Positions 1 to 11,159 of a stretch of DNA of 64,000 bases are shown here, one piece after another. Position 1 is the stretch's first letter. The number at the start of each line of letters is the position of its first letter. Source of the stretch: Paguma larvata (lineage: Eukaryota; Chordata; Mammalia; Carnivora; Viverridae). The DNA lies in the NCBI GenBank assembly GCA_030068075.1, contig CM057842.1, forward strand, positions 40,510,659 to 40,574,658, in the 5' to 3' direction. The position numbers were made by a program, and so were the translations under genes. The notes below the pieces were generated by a model, which was not told the origin of the DNA, did not search any database, and was given only the letters and a program-made list of their open reading frames with translations.

Positions 1-1439
1 TGCCACAGAGGCTGTACTGAATTTTGGCTGATGAGAATAGAATTTCTGTTAGTAGGATCTCCAGAAGAGAGAAGCGGATCCACGGTGGCGGAAATGAATC
101 AGGAACAATTTCTGCTTCTTCAGTTTGAAGTTTTATATTCAGATACTGACATGTATGTATCTAGTTGGTAGAGCGTGGGTCACAGCCCTCTATCCTAGCT
201 GTAAGAGAGGTTGACAACGTCTGTTTCTGGCCTGGAGAGGAGACGGATTTCTAAGTTGGGAAATTAGGTAGCATAAGCAGGATATTCAAAGTCAAACAAT
301 ATCAAAAGACAAGACAAACACTGAAACTCCTTCCTCTGTGCTAGAACAAAAGTATAACTTCCATGAAACACACACATGGCCCTCCGTAAGAATTGAAAAA
401 GTCTTGGCAGAGGTAATGTGTCTCATCTTTCCTGGTAGAATACTGCCATACTGAATCAATTAATAGAAATAAACTGTACGACTTTCCTTTTAGTAGTCTT
501 TTTACTTAATATGCTTTCAGTGTATCTATAGCAATTGATAGGTTTTCCTCACCACAATGTCACTTAATTCGAGAGGTATTCTGTCCCAGGACATCTGTTC
601 TTGTTGCTGATAATAGAGTAGGAGCTTTGAGCTCACAAAACACCTTTCTGATTCAACATGCACATTCCTGTGACGTTTACACAGGAATAAGAAAAACCTA
701 TTTACTAAATAAAACATTTAAAATGAAACTAATTTTCTCTCCTGGAATTAATGTCTATCAGTGTAGCATCTTCTAACAAAATCCTACACTTAATGGTGAA
801 GTTTCAAAATGTTGTCATGCTCTATTTTTAATCATATTTGATCTGTCCAATATTGACTCTACTTTTAAATTTCATGTAAATTACATGTGTAGATTTCTTT
901 TTTGATACTAAGTCATGTCTATTTGAATTTTGTTAACAAGGGGGTAATTAATTTTGTTCCAACTCATGTTTAGGTTTTTAGCTTACTCATTTCAGCATGT
1001 CTTCTCAAGTAGACCCCAGTAGCTGCCAGAGCCTCACACCGTTATTCTGGCATTCCTAGTATTCCAGACATGGCAAGAGTTACTCCTGAGTCCAAGCAAA
1101 GTTGTGTGGCAAGTTAAGCATTCTTCTTGCCAATCAATGAGAGAGATTCCAGATGTTGATGAGGAAACATCTTCACCAGACACCTTGGGTAAATTTGCCC
1201 TGTGACAGGAAATGAGAGATAGGAAATGCACACTCAGTGAGCACTATGGTTTCTGCAGCAACGACCTCTTCGATGACAAGTTGCATGCCCCAAATATTTC
1301 CCTCAAGTGCCCTTTGCCAGATTTCCCACTCAGCTCTTGTAGGGTATTAAACCCACTCCATTCTTCAGTAAACTCGTTACTGGGTACTATCCATTTCTGC
1401 CTTCTTTCTCTTTAGTGTGGAAAAGACAAAAAAAGATCT
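1..1439. other. Unique non-coding sequence
   Basis: No gene, RNA or confidently named repeat is seen. Open frames are under 70 codons and unlike known proteins. The region is AT-rich, especially 700-1000. Confidence 0.5.
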
Positions 1440-1830
1440 AATTTTACCTGGGTGCACGACTGCCCCCTGGAGACTACCTTTCTCAGCCTCCTTTGCAGTT
1501 AGATGTAGCCATGTGACCAAATTTGGGCCAATGGAATGAGACGAGAATTAAGTCCTCAAAGTCATTTTCTAAATAAAGATAAGTTGTTTGTCTTTGACTT
1601 TCTCACTTACCATTTCCAGAGGGCTGGCTGGATCATAGATGTGGTCATGACCCAGGTTTGACCCTGAAGACAAGAACAGCACACTAGTGGTGACAGAGCA
1701 AAAAGTTACAGCAAACCAGCCTTAACCAGCCTAGAAAACCAGCCCTATGTGAGAAAGACTGCAGTTTGTAATTCCTACTCCACTGTATTTTTGGGATCTC
1801 ACAGAAGCTTAAGTTGCAGCATTAAGTGAT
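1440..1830 (+). repeat. Ancient interspersed repeat, family uncertain
   Basis: The phrase around 1495-1540 (cagttagatgtagccatg, then a gap and gggccaatggaatgag) is typical of an old dispersed mammalian element whose name I cannot assign with certainty. The tail around 1780-1805 resembles a MaLR-like LTR end. A similar phrase may recur near 50.9 kb. Confidence 0.35.
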
Positions 1831-2051
1831 ATATCTGAGGCGGCTCCCAGGATCCTAGGGTATCCTTCATCTAACTTCTCTTCTGAATCCTCCCACTACT
1901 GTTTGATTCCATCTCAATTACAAGGTGATTCACCCCCCCGCCACGTTTTCTTCCCTCAGTCACTTCCTTCCTTTTCTCACAGCCCCCAACTTTCCATGTT
2001 CTTTATAATATCTCCCCAAATCCTATTCACACATTTATTCTGTTTTTCTCT

Positions 2052-2131
2052 CAGACTGTTTCTTTTTCTTTCTTTCTTTCTTTCTTTTCTTTCTTTCTTT
2101 TTCTTTCTTTCTCTTTTTTTCTTTCTTTCTA
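2052..2131 (+). repeat. (CTTT)n microsatellite
   Basis: About 80 bases of imperfect CTTT repeat with no purines. The reverse strand gives lysine/glutamate-rich open frames that are artefacts. Confidence 0.9.
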
Positions 2132-2183
2132 AATTAACCTGATACCCTTTTATACAGCCAACCAAATTCATCAGTAACTCCAA

Positions 2184-2731
2184 AATTATTTTCTATCTCT
2201 TTGAGGGCAAGGAACACCCAATCTTCAAATTATCAAGAGATTAAGGGGAAATATTTATAGTTATTATTCTAATATCAAAGAAAATAAAATGCCAAACAAG
2301 AATTTCCATATTCAATTTATAATCCAATGATTTTCCAACATCTATAAGTCCCTCTGGATATATAATTTTGAAGGAATATCTTATTTATGTAACTTATAAA
2401 GTGCAATAACATATTTTCTACCATTTACTAAAAGAATGGTTTTTCTTCCTCAAAATACCTTTTTTCTTCCATGTAATTTCCACAGTATATTAGCTATGTA
2501 TAATAAGATTCTGAAATACTAAGACAGAGAGGGATTTAATGGAACATTTGTTTTCATTTATTTATTTCCAGATGAGGAATCTGAGAACCAGATTAGCTGG
2601 GCATCTTACTCAGACTTATAAGGGCAGCAAGTGGTGGGCTGGAACTCCACCCAGAAACCTGGCTTGGATAAATACACCTACTCTCTCTCCTTTTTATTGT
2701 TCTTGAAGGGTAAGCTTGTTACTGTCTTGTG
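2184..2731. other. AT-rich unique sequence
   Basis: No gene or nameable repeat is seen between the CTTT tract and the SINE tail. Short open frames here are not conserved-looking. Confidence 0.45.
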
Positions 2732-2971
2732 TTTTCTTTTCTTTTCTTTTCTTTTCTTTTCTTTTCTTTTCTTCTTTTTTTTTTTTTTTTTTTTGAGAGT
2801 GCGCATGCATAAGCAGGGGAGAGGAACAGAGGGAGAAAGAGAGAGAATCCTAAGCAGTCTCCACACTCGACATGGAGCCCAACATGAGACTTGATCCCAG
2901 GAACTTGGGATCATGACCTGAATCAAAATCAAGAGTTGGATTCTCAACTGATCAAGCCTCTCACGTGCTCT
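2732..2971 (-). mobile_element. CAN-SINE, reverse, with (TTTTC)n tail
   Basis: The tail on the left has expanded to a TTTTC microsatellite plus poly(T). The purine-rich linker (gagagagaatcctaagcag) and the diverged tRNA-like head on the right (gggatcatgacctga) identify a reverse felid SINE. The head is degraded at its start, so this is an older copy. Confidence 0.85.
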
Positions 2972-3004
2972 GTAGTTGACTTTCAGCATAAACACAATAG
3001 TGTT

Positions 3005-3204
3005 CTAGCGGCATCTGGGTGACTCAGTTGGTTGAGTGTCTGACTTTGGTTCAGGTCATGATCTCATGCCTTGTGAATTCTAGCCCCACATTGGGTTCCC
3101 CGCTGGCAGTGCGGGGCCTGCTTGGGATTCTCTCTCCCTCTGTCCCTCTCCCACTGACGCTTGCTCTCTCTTTCAAAAATAAATAAATAAACTTAAAAAA
3201 AAAC
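3005..3204 (+). mobile_element. CAN-SINE, forward
   Basis: The diverged head reads gcatctgggtgactcag. A CT-rich linker and AAATAAATAAATAAAC tail follow. A likely target-site duplication is CAATAGTGTT at 2995-3004 and CAATAATGTT at 3205-3214, one mismatch apart. Confidence 0.9.
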
Positions 3205-3214
3205 CAATAATGTT

Positions 3215-4117
3215 ACAATACCAATTGACCCTTCTCAGGATTTTAAATAACCAATAAATAAGAGTTGGAAGGTCCCAGTTTAGAATCACTGGATCCTTAG
3301 GCAGTCTGGAGCTTTCTAATTTCTCTTTAAAACTGTACTCCTGTTGACACAAGTACAACACTAATTCACAAAGTTCATTTTAATTAATGTGATTCTCAAA
3401 ATTCACAATCTTACTTTTTTCTCCTTTGGTCTTTTCTTTTTGTCAGCAGAGTATGTACCAGTTGGAAAGCTTTCTTTTTATCTAAGCTACCCACTGCATC
3501 CTTCCCAGCCTTGTCACTTTCATTTTCTGTAAGAAAATTGAATACCATTTCTTTTGATCTCCTTTTAAGAAACCCGTCAATAATGGTAGCAACAGTAACC
3601 GTCCTGTGGTTCCGTGTACTTGTGGATGCTTTTTCGTTTTACAGTTAAGAGTACTGATTGCTGGCGTATTCAGCGCACTGACTGCTGCATTCAGAGAACT
3701 CTTATCTGTAATAACCAGACCTGGGAAGCAGCTTGTTTGCCTTTCCACTGTCTAGTCTCAGCAATAGCGAACATCATTCTGCCAATTTCATTCTTTTATT
3801 TCCATTCCTTTCCTTTTATTTTCCCAAGCAATTAGTGTGGCAGTACCCTTGAGCCTCTCTAAATACCTCAAGAGTGTCACGATGGTCCCTAATGGTAATC
3901 TGAGGGACCCGCATATCTCCTTTGCACACGTGTCTCTGAGAGTTGACCTCCTTCTACTTCCACAGGTGGTGTTTGATGCTATCCCTTTTACTATCTTGTG
4001 GCATTTCTCTGTTCTTTTCCTGGCTACAACTCCAAAACTCTGACAGCATTGTTTGTGTGCATGCTTTATTTTTCTTATCTTATCGTATGGAGGGGAGATG
4101 TAAAGGACATAGATAAA
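3215..4117. other. Unique non-coding sequence
   Basis: Overlapping short frames occur on both strands (up to 88 codons) but resemble no known protein. No named repeat is seen. Confidence 0.45.
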
Positions 4118-4362
4118 CCTGTAATCTGGGTGGCTCAGTGGGTTGAGTATCCCAGCATTTGACTCTTGATTTCGACTCAGATCATGATCTCACAGTTCCT
4201 GGGTTCAAGCCCCGCATCAGACTATGGGTTCAAGCCCTGCTTTGGGCTCTGTGCTGGCAGCATGGAGCCTACTTAGCTCTCTGTCTCTCTCTCTTTCTCT
4301 TTCTCTCTCCCTCCCTTTGCCCCTCCCCCTATCAAAATAAATAAATAAACAGAAAAAAAAAC
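4118..4362 (+). mobile_element. CAN-SINE with duplicated B-box segment
   Basis: Forward SINE. The segment holding the internal RNA polymerase III B-box-like sequence is duplicated in tandem: GGGTTCAAGCCCCGC at 4201-4215 and GGGTTCAAGCCCTGC at 4226-4240, period 25 bases. The CT linker and AAATAAATAAATAAAC tail are intact. Confidence 0.9.
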
Positions 4363-7307
4363 CCTGCTTTGTTTGAAAAAATAAGATGAGTCTATAATCT
4401 GTACAAGCAGTGCCCATATCTCCACTATCTATGCTTTCAGTTTTTAAATGAATAAATTAATAACCTGATTTAAGTAATAATTAACAAATTATAAATTTAA
4501 TTTACTTATTTATTAAATTGTTAAAATAGTCATTCAAATAAATTAAATGAATAATAAATTGGTAAGAGATTAAATAAGGCTTTAAAATGCTTAAAATAAA
4601 ATTAAGATCTCTTGACTACTCCCTAAATCTCATCACTTACACTCCGTCTCAGAGGCAACCTTTATTAAGGAGTCACTTAATATTATTCCGTTCCAATTTC
4701 TATACTTTTCAAACATAAATGCATTTTTATAAATTATATGCATTCTATTGGTACAAATATATTTATTTGTATTTAAAAGTTTCTGCTCACACAAATGGTA
4801 GCATGGGGTTAACTACAACCTTGCAATTTGCTGTTTTCCAATCATCATTATGTTTTTAAGATCTAACTGCTTTAAGATGTTAACAGCTTCATGTATCATT
4901 CTATTGTGTGATTATACTCACACTCTGTCATTTGCCTTTTGCCATACATCCATGCTGTTTCTAAATTTACTGTTACCTCAAATGCTGTATGTTGTAGTGA
5001 ATACAACATGAGTATGTGTCCTTGTGAACATGTGATTCCCTGGTATAGATGTAAAATATATGTGTATATTTTATGTAATTATGTATTTTATGTTTATATA
5101 TAATTAACATTAAATACATATACATATCTTGCATATATATATATATATGTAAAGTGAATATGTCAAAGGATGTGTGCATTTCAGTTTTGTAAGGTACTAC
5201 CAAATAGCTTTCAAAATAGGATATATCAATGTTAACTCTCAAGAGTACTCTAAGGATATCCAGTTCTCAACATCCTTCCCAACGTAGAATGTAGATAGAC
5301 TTTTAGCAATGATATCTCATTGCTATAATTTTAACTTGCATTATCCTTATATTTCCTATTAGAAAAGAAAATATTTCCTATTATTTGACATATTATGAAT
5401 AAGGTAGCTTTCTGCTTTATTTCATTGTGTAAAATAACTTGTTTTGTTCTTGCCCTAATGGCACTGTTTACATTATTTAGTCTTCTTAAGACTATCCATT
5501 CTCGATTTCAAATATACCTAGATTATACTGTATAATGACTGTCTGGTTTTCCCAAACTCTACTTCTTGAGCTATTTTACATGCTATAAGCTAATACAGTA
5601 AAAAGATCCTCCAGGATCCCTGACTTAATTCTAAGGCAGCATGGTCTCTCTTTTCTCTCTTGGGTTGAGTGAAAGCTTAGATCTATCTTGTAACATCTGA
5701 CTATGTCTCAACTTCTCTGAATCTCCAACAGAGTTCTCCGTACAGTTCAGGAGTCTCAGTGAGTCTTCCAAATACCAAGGCTGTTTTTCTCCAGTCTGTA
5801 ACTGTGCCTTATGATGGGACCCCTGTGCTCCTTTCACCAGTAGCTGAAGGTGCTCCTCCGTGGACTCTCAGCCTCTCCCAAAGTGGAGATCAGAAACAAG
5901 ATTTTCCATTGGTTGATTTCCTCCTGAAAGGCATTCAAGAGAAGCAGAAGCACATACTTATTAGTTAAACTACTGTATTGTGTTAACACAAGGCACTAAG
6001 ATGTTATTCTCATCAGGTTCTAATGATCAGCATAAGTTGTTACTTTTGCTTTTATTTTTTGTCACAGAATTTGCTAATCCTCACCAGTCTGATTGTCTTC
6101 TTTTCTCGCTCTTTCAAAAAAGGCAGTCTTCTATAAATGCAAATCCAATTTCAGAAACTGTTCTAAATACTCGGGAGCATCCAAAAGTTTGTCCCTCAAA
6201 AATTCCAGTTTATAAAATGTATTGCAAGCTAATATATGAATATGTAGGTGATTTTAAGTCTTAAAACTGAGGCCGAGAATTTGGTAACAAAGATCTTTCT
6301 CAAAAGTATTGTTTTCTGACCACAGAAAAGACAAAAATGTGAGGAGAAAACAAAATGAGAGTATCTGGGACACCGCTTAGAGGCCTGGTGCTTTGTAACA
6401 CATTAATCTATGCTTTTCCTAGTGTGTTTCTTCCTTAATGAGACATTGTGGTAACTAGGGTCCCAAGTCCAGCAAAGGTTAAACTGTTTATCTTCATTAT
6501 CGCAATTCCTGGAGAACTTAATAAGCCTCAAGGCACATGCTGAATGGTTTCTGTCGTATATAATTGAGTGTGCTATACTTCCAACCAAGATAAAAACCTC
6601 AGGATATATTTTTAATGTATTTCTCTGAATGTTTACTGTACTCTCAGAGGATTGACTAAGCTCAGTATATTTTCTGAAAATGTAACATCATTTCTGATAA
6701 GCTCTCAGTTTGTTCAAACCGAAAAGGAAGAATTCATTTGATTTTAAATTGAGCAATGGATTATGCAATCATGTTTTACAAGCTGAGACAATTTCTTTGC
6801 TTTTATCTTACTAATAATCATGAGCTGTCTCCTTTGAATAGTGCAAACGATGAGACCAAGGTATGGTCGTAGTGCATAGTGCATAAAGCAATAGTGCAGA
6901 CGATGAGAAGGTGTTTCCCCTTTGCTGATGGTGAGGTCATGGAGATCCACTCATTAGTATTTGGCTTTTTCTTTCTATGTACAGCTCTGCATGAGTTAAA
7001 TTGCTGATTCTTGTGAAGTTATAATCTGAGACCGGAAAAAGAGTGAAATGAGGTTCAGCCTGGAACTCACTGAAAGGTATCAGAGACAGATGGTTGCCAT
7101 ATGCCAAAACCCAGTTAGGAATTCCATGATTCCTAAACACTTTTTTCAGCTGGGCAAAGTGGCTGGGTTGACTGATACTGTCAGTGAGTATTTAGATTTT
7201 GAGATGATTATTGTGGCTGAGTATTCCAGGCTAAATAAAATCAATCCAAGTTGTTGCTGATAAATGCCATATAAAAATCCTAAAATATTGGGGGGGGGGT
7301 CTGTTCT
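4363..7307. other. Unique AT-rich sequence
   Basis: No gene supported. 4430-4600 and 5040-5160 are very AT-rich, the latter with a short AT run near 5134-5150. Frames at 5759-5968, 5980-6264 and 7048-7260 are under 95 codons and unrecognised. No young repeat is seen in nearly 3 kb. Confidence 0.45.
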
Positions 7308-7365
7308 GTTATCCATTCATCCATCCATCTATCCATCCATCCACCTAGCCACTCACCCACTCACC
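7308..7365 (+). repeat. (CATC)n microsatellite
   Basis: Imperfect ATCC/CATC repeat, decaying to ACTC units at its right end. Confidence 0.85.
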
Positions 7366-7387
7366 GGTGCATTTACTGTTAATAAAG

Positions 7388-7890
7388 CACTTTAATAGAG
7401 TGTTTATTGTGGTGGCAGCCATACGTCAGGCACTAATCTAAGTACTGAGGCTATAATAGTCGTAAACACAGTGTTCTTGCGTTCCTAGAACTTACTGATC
7501 TGTGGGGGAGACGGATGAGTACATAAAAATAAACAGTTATAGTAAATTTTGATATGCAGAGAGATGAAGGTAGGCAAAGGATGCTCTGAAAGTCCCCAGA
7601 GAGGCGATAAACTCAGATGGACGAAGGGGATCGGGCAACATCCTGTTGAAGTTGGCATCAGTGCCCAGAACAGAGGGAGGAGAGGATCAAAGGACTACCA
7701 GAGGAAACAGCAAATACAAAGATCAGGGCACGTGCAGAAGTAACACATTTTAGGGACCTGAAAGAAGTTTGGCAAAGCTGGGCTGGGCTGTGCAAACTAG
7801 GAAATCACAAGAGAGAGGGTGTGATAAAGCTATTCGGGGGTGACATCATGTCCCAGGTGCATTGGGGTGCGGCCAGCTAGAAGTGCTAAT
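7388..7890 (-). mobile_element. L2 LINE relic, reverse
   Basis: Begins with the reverse L2 3' end pattern (gtttattgtggtggcagc, then gtcaggcactaatctaag and gaacttactgatctgtgg). It continues through the A/G-rich upstream part, with aaagatcagggcacgtgc near 7715. Diverged and gapped, consistent with great age. Confidence 0.65.
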
Positions 7891-8274
7891 CAGAGAGTGT
7901 GGGCGATTAAAACTGGCCATCTGATTTAGTTTTTGTGGTCACAGTATTTTCAATCCATTATAAAAATGTATCCTTTCCTTGTCTCTTTATCAATATATTT
8001 AATTGATGTGATCTTTTCTCGCAAAAGGGATTTAAAGTAGTTTCTAAGGATACATAAGATAGAACACAACTGCATGAATTTAATGTAGAGTACAAGGAGA
8101 TAGACAAAAGGAAACCACAACTGAGGTACAATGAATACTACTCTAGAGACATGCTCATCTCTAAGCTCTGTCTGAATAACACCAACCATTGGAATCAGAG
8201 CTTTTTGGATTCTCATGATGTGGTGGGCAGGATTTTTAGTGTTTTGCATCAGTGATCTCATTTCACCTTCTCAG
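7891..8274. other. Unique sequence with a reverse 103-codon frame
   Basis: A reverse open frame at 8261-7950 resembles no known protein and I treat it as chance. No repeat recognised. Confidence 0.4.
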
Positions 8275-8432
8275 ACCTTGCTACTTAAAGTGTGATCCAC
8301 AAATCAGCTGTCTCAGCATCACACAGAGCTTGTGGGAAACGCAGAATCGCTGGTCTCATCCCAGATCCGCTGAATCAGAGTCCACGCTTTAACAACGTTC
8401 CGAGTGACTCCTGAACACAGGGAAGCTTGCCA
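8275..8432 (-). mobile_element. MER5A-like hAT-Charlie DNA transposon relic
   Basis: The sequence follows the reverse MER5A plan: aaagtgtgatccacaaatca, then cagcatcacacagagcttgt, then tgaatcagagtccacgcttt. It is a non-autonomous element with no coding capacity. Confidence 0.7.
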
Positions 8433-8642
8433 AGAACTGGTCTCGGTGGTGCTTAGTGTTACTACATTTTCAAATTACAGATCATAAAACCAGGGTTCTG
8501 AGTGAAAAAGTAATTTTGGCCCAAACCAAACACTTAGCAAATGCAAGGGAAATTTTTGAATTTTTATCTTGCTGACTCTTGGCACAGGGGCAATGACCTC
8601 AGATCTACATGAGTTAGGAAGTCAAGCTGATGACATCAAATG

Positions 8643-8790
8643 CTCAGACTGTTAACAATATTCTTTAGTAGAAGCACTGAAAAACAATTTGGCCACGGAA
8701 TTATCTTAGTTTTACATTATATCATCCACATGACACAAATAAGCATTTTTGCTCAAATTCTGTAGATGGCTATACTTAAGAAAAAAGCTG
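8643..8790 (+). repeat. Diverged direct repeat, copy 1
   Basis: About 150 bases recur at 9805-9955 in the same orientation with small indels and many substitutions. Shared blocks include GGCCACGGAATTATCTT (copy 2 GGCCATAGAATTATCTT), ATGACACAAATA and GCTATACTTAAGA. The family is unrecognised. Confidence 0.8.
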
Positions 8791-8857
8791 ATCCTTCTAC
8801 CTCCATTATTTTGAGTTCTGCTGAGCTGTTGATCCCACTACTAAAATTGACAGTGCC

Positions 8858-9014
8858 AGTTGCCTGAGTGGCTCAGTAGGTTGAGCGTCGGACCCTTGAT
8901 TTTGGCTTGGGTCATGATTCCAGGGTTGTAGGATAGAGCTCGGCTTCAGGCTTGAAACTGAGCATGGAACCCACTTGAGACACTCTCTCTCTCTCTCTCC
9001 CTTTCTCTCTCTGT

Positions 9015-9051
<37 letters not shown>

Positions 9052-9090
9052 CTGCTCACTCTCTCTCTAAAATAAAATATTTTTTTAAAT
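8858..9090 (+). mobile_element. CAN-SINE with (GT)n expansion
   Basis: The head is diverged (tgcctgagtggctcagtagg). The linker has acquired a pure GT run at 9018-9047, next to CT repeats. The tail reads aaaataaaatattttttt. Confidence 0.9.
9018..9047 (+). repeat. (GT)n microsatellite inside a SINE
   Basis: About 15 uninterrupted GT units, a probable length-variable marker. Confidence 0.9.
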
Positions 9091-9172
9091 AAACTAAATT
9101 AGATCAGGTTAAATTTTAAAAATAAAAATGAAAATGCCTCATAAACATTCACAAACCCAAATACTTACAAAG

Positions 9173-9544
9173 GTATTATGGGCTGAATTGTGTCCCCAAA
9201 ATATATATGTTGAAGCCCTAACCCTCAATGTGACTGTATTTGGAGACAAATTCTTTAAAGAGGTCACTTAGATTAAATAAGGTTATAAAGATGGGGCCCT
9301 AATCCAAGAGAATCTGTCCCTTAAAAGATACCAAGGAAGTGTGCACTCAGATGAAAGGCCATGTAAGGACATGACCAGAAGGCATTCATCTACAAGCCAA
9401 GGAGAGAGATGTCAGGAGAAACCAACCCGGCCAACACTTTGATCTTGGATTTCTAGCCTCCATCACTATGAAACAGTATGTTTCTATTGTTTAAGTCCTC
9501 CAGTCTGTGATATTTTGTTATGTCAGCCCTTGCTGACTAATGCA
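9173..9544 (+). mobile_element. Solo MaLR (MLT1-type) LTR
   Basis: The start ggctgaattgtgtccccaaa, middle gggccctaatccaagag and end ctattgtttaagtcctccag are the usual landmarks of a forward MaLR LTR. About 370 bases with no internal region attached, so a solo LTR. Ends are approximate. Confidence 0.8.
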
Positions 9545-9804
9545 AGGAGTTAGGCAAGTAATTTCAGTAAGGGAGACAGCAGGGATTAAATGTAAATACA
9601 CGCATATGGGGAGCAGTGGGGACTGCTGGAGCCACTGTCGATAGCATTGCAGAATCGGTGTTGTCCAACTCCCTAACCTTTAAAGAAAGAAAGAAAGTGT
9701 TCATGTAATACCTATTGTTTTTAAGAATAATTTTATTTATTTAAAAAGTCAAAATAATATTGTGTGGCCCATGCAGAATACATCTGGGATTTGTAACCTC
9801 TCTG

Positions 9805-9955
9805 CCCAGGCTGTTAACAGTACTGTATAATAGAAGCCCTGAAAAATCTATTTGGCCATAGAATTATCTTGCTTGTATATCATATCATCCAAATGACACA
9901 AATATAAGAATTTTTTGCTCAAATTCCATAGATGCTATACTTAAGAGAAAGGCTG
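9805..9955 (+). repeat. Diverged direct repeat, copy 2
   Basis: Partner of 8643-8790. The similarity stops sharply at CTGTTAAC on the left and at AAGGCTG on the right. The flanks do not match, which argues against a simple long tandem duplication. Confidence 0.8.
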
Positions 9956-10119
9956 CCTTAAAATATGCAAGATAGAAATGTCAGACCTTGACACTACATG
10001 TATATTGAAGGAAGCCAGAATAGCTGTTGCTAAAAATGCATTTCATTGACTATTCCATCTGCAAACGTTGTGCCATGATGGCAATCAATCAGGATAAATC
10101 ACACAGCTACTCAACTAAT

Positions 10120-10870
10120 TCATCCATACAGGGAACGGGTAATCAGAGTGTTGAAGTCAGCAAGGCTGAAATCAGATGCCCGTAACATCTGCATCTGTGG
10201 GAGAGGAGGCCCTAATGGTAGTCCATCAGAAATTTTAAGAACAGTCATATCAGTATTATCCAGAACTGTCTTTGTGACGTGATCTGCCGTGATTTTCAAG
10301 GTCACATGAGTAGTTAAGAATGCACTCCCTTGTGCAATTAGAAATTGTAGGGACTTTCTGGAGGAAGTTTTAAAAGACTTCTTTGTTGCTAATTGCAGTT
10401 CTGAAAACTCTGAATTTGAAATGTCAGCTTCTTTGTTGGAAAATAGTTCCGTATTGGTGCTGGCCAGGAAAATGTCCCAATTTGGATTTATCACTTGGTT
10501 ACCCTTTATTAATCTATCATTGTTATCACTCTTGTTGTTTGGTTGCAGGACTCTCTCCATGTGTCCTTACCTTTCACCACAAACACTGTTCTCGTTACCT
10601 TTTTCTTGGATATTTGCAGTAGCTACTAGGGATCCTAAAGTTTTCCAGCCTTGCCTTACTCTCCAACATGTTATTAGTATTTCCTCTTAAGGAAAAAAGT
10701 TTATCGCAGATTTTAGATTGAGGTCCAGACAATATATCCTGGTGTTCATGATCCTGCAAGCTCTTATTCCAATCTGCCACTCCAATACTATTTTTTCCTA
10801 GTCTCCTTTTCTGTTTTCTTCTGCCACAACTGAAATGAACGTACCACTCGTGGAAACATAGGTTTACCAA
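10120..10870 (-). other. Unrecognised open frames, possible decayed retrocopy
   Basis: Two reverse-strand open frames lie head to tail: 10870-10595 (91 codons) and 10560-10120 (146 codons, among the longest in the window). The second ends in a Ser/Leu/Pro-rich tail with the stretch SDGLPLGPPLPQMQ, then a stop. No membrane segment, signal peptide or known motif is seen, and I do not recognise the family. It does not look like SINE or L1 coding sequence. An old L1 of the same orientation lies just upstream (right), so this could be unrecognised mobile-element sequence, a decayed processed pseudogene or chance open frame. No poly(T) marking a retrocopy tail is evident on the left side. Confidence 0.3.
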
Positions 10871-11049
10871 TACAGGTGCCTATACTGCCACCTGTTAACT
10901 CTGGAAAAATCTTTATAGATGCTTTGCTTGGTGGTAATTGTACAAATATAAATTTTGTTTAAGTTTTTCTTGCTTCAAATGTTTCTACTGCTATATTCTC
11001 TTTTCCTTTTCATATTTAGATATGGTGTATGCTACACTTTCTTTATCTT

Positions 11050-11142
11050 TTAAAGTAATCTGTACACCCAACATGGGGCTCAAACTCATGAAACCAAAAT
11101 CAGGAATCACCTGCTCTCCCAATTGAGCCAGCCAGGCACCCC
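11050..11142 (-). mobile_element. CAN-SINE head fragment, reverse
   Basis: Only the tRNA-like part remains: cacccaacatggggctcaaa through gagccagccaggcacccc. The CT linker and tail are missing. It resembles the broader carnivore SINEC head more than the young felid type. Confidence 0.75.
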
Positions 11143-11159
11143 TGTAAATGTTAGATCTT

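Noticed and set aside
1977..2995. Lys/Glu-rich or Phe/Leu-rich frames
   Set aside because: They come from the CTTT tract and the TTTTC SINE tail.
7048..7260. 70-codon frame overlapping opposite-strand frames
   Set aside because: Short, no recognised family, and no splice or promoter context.
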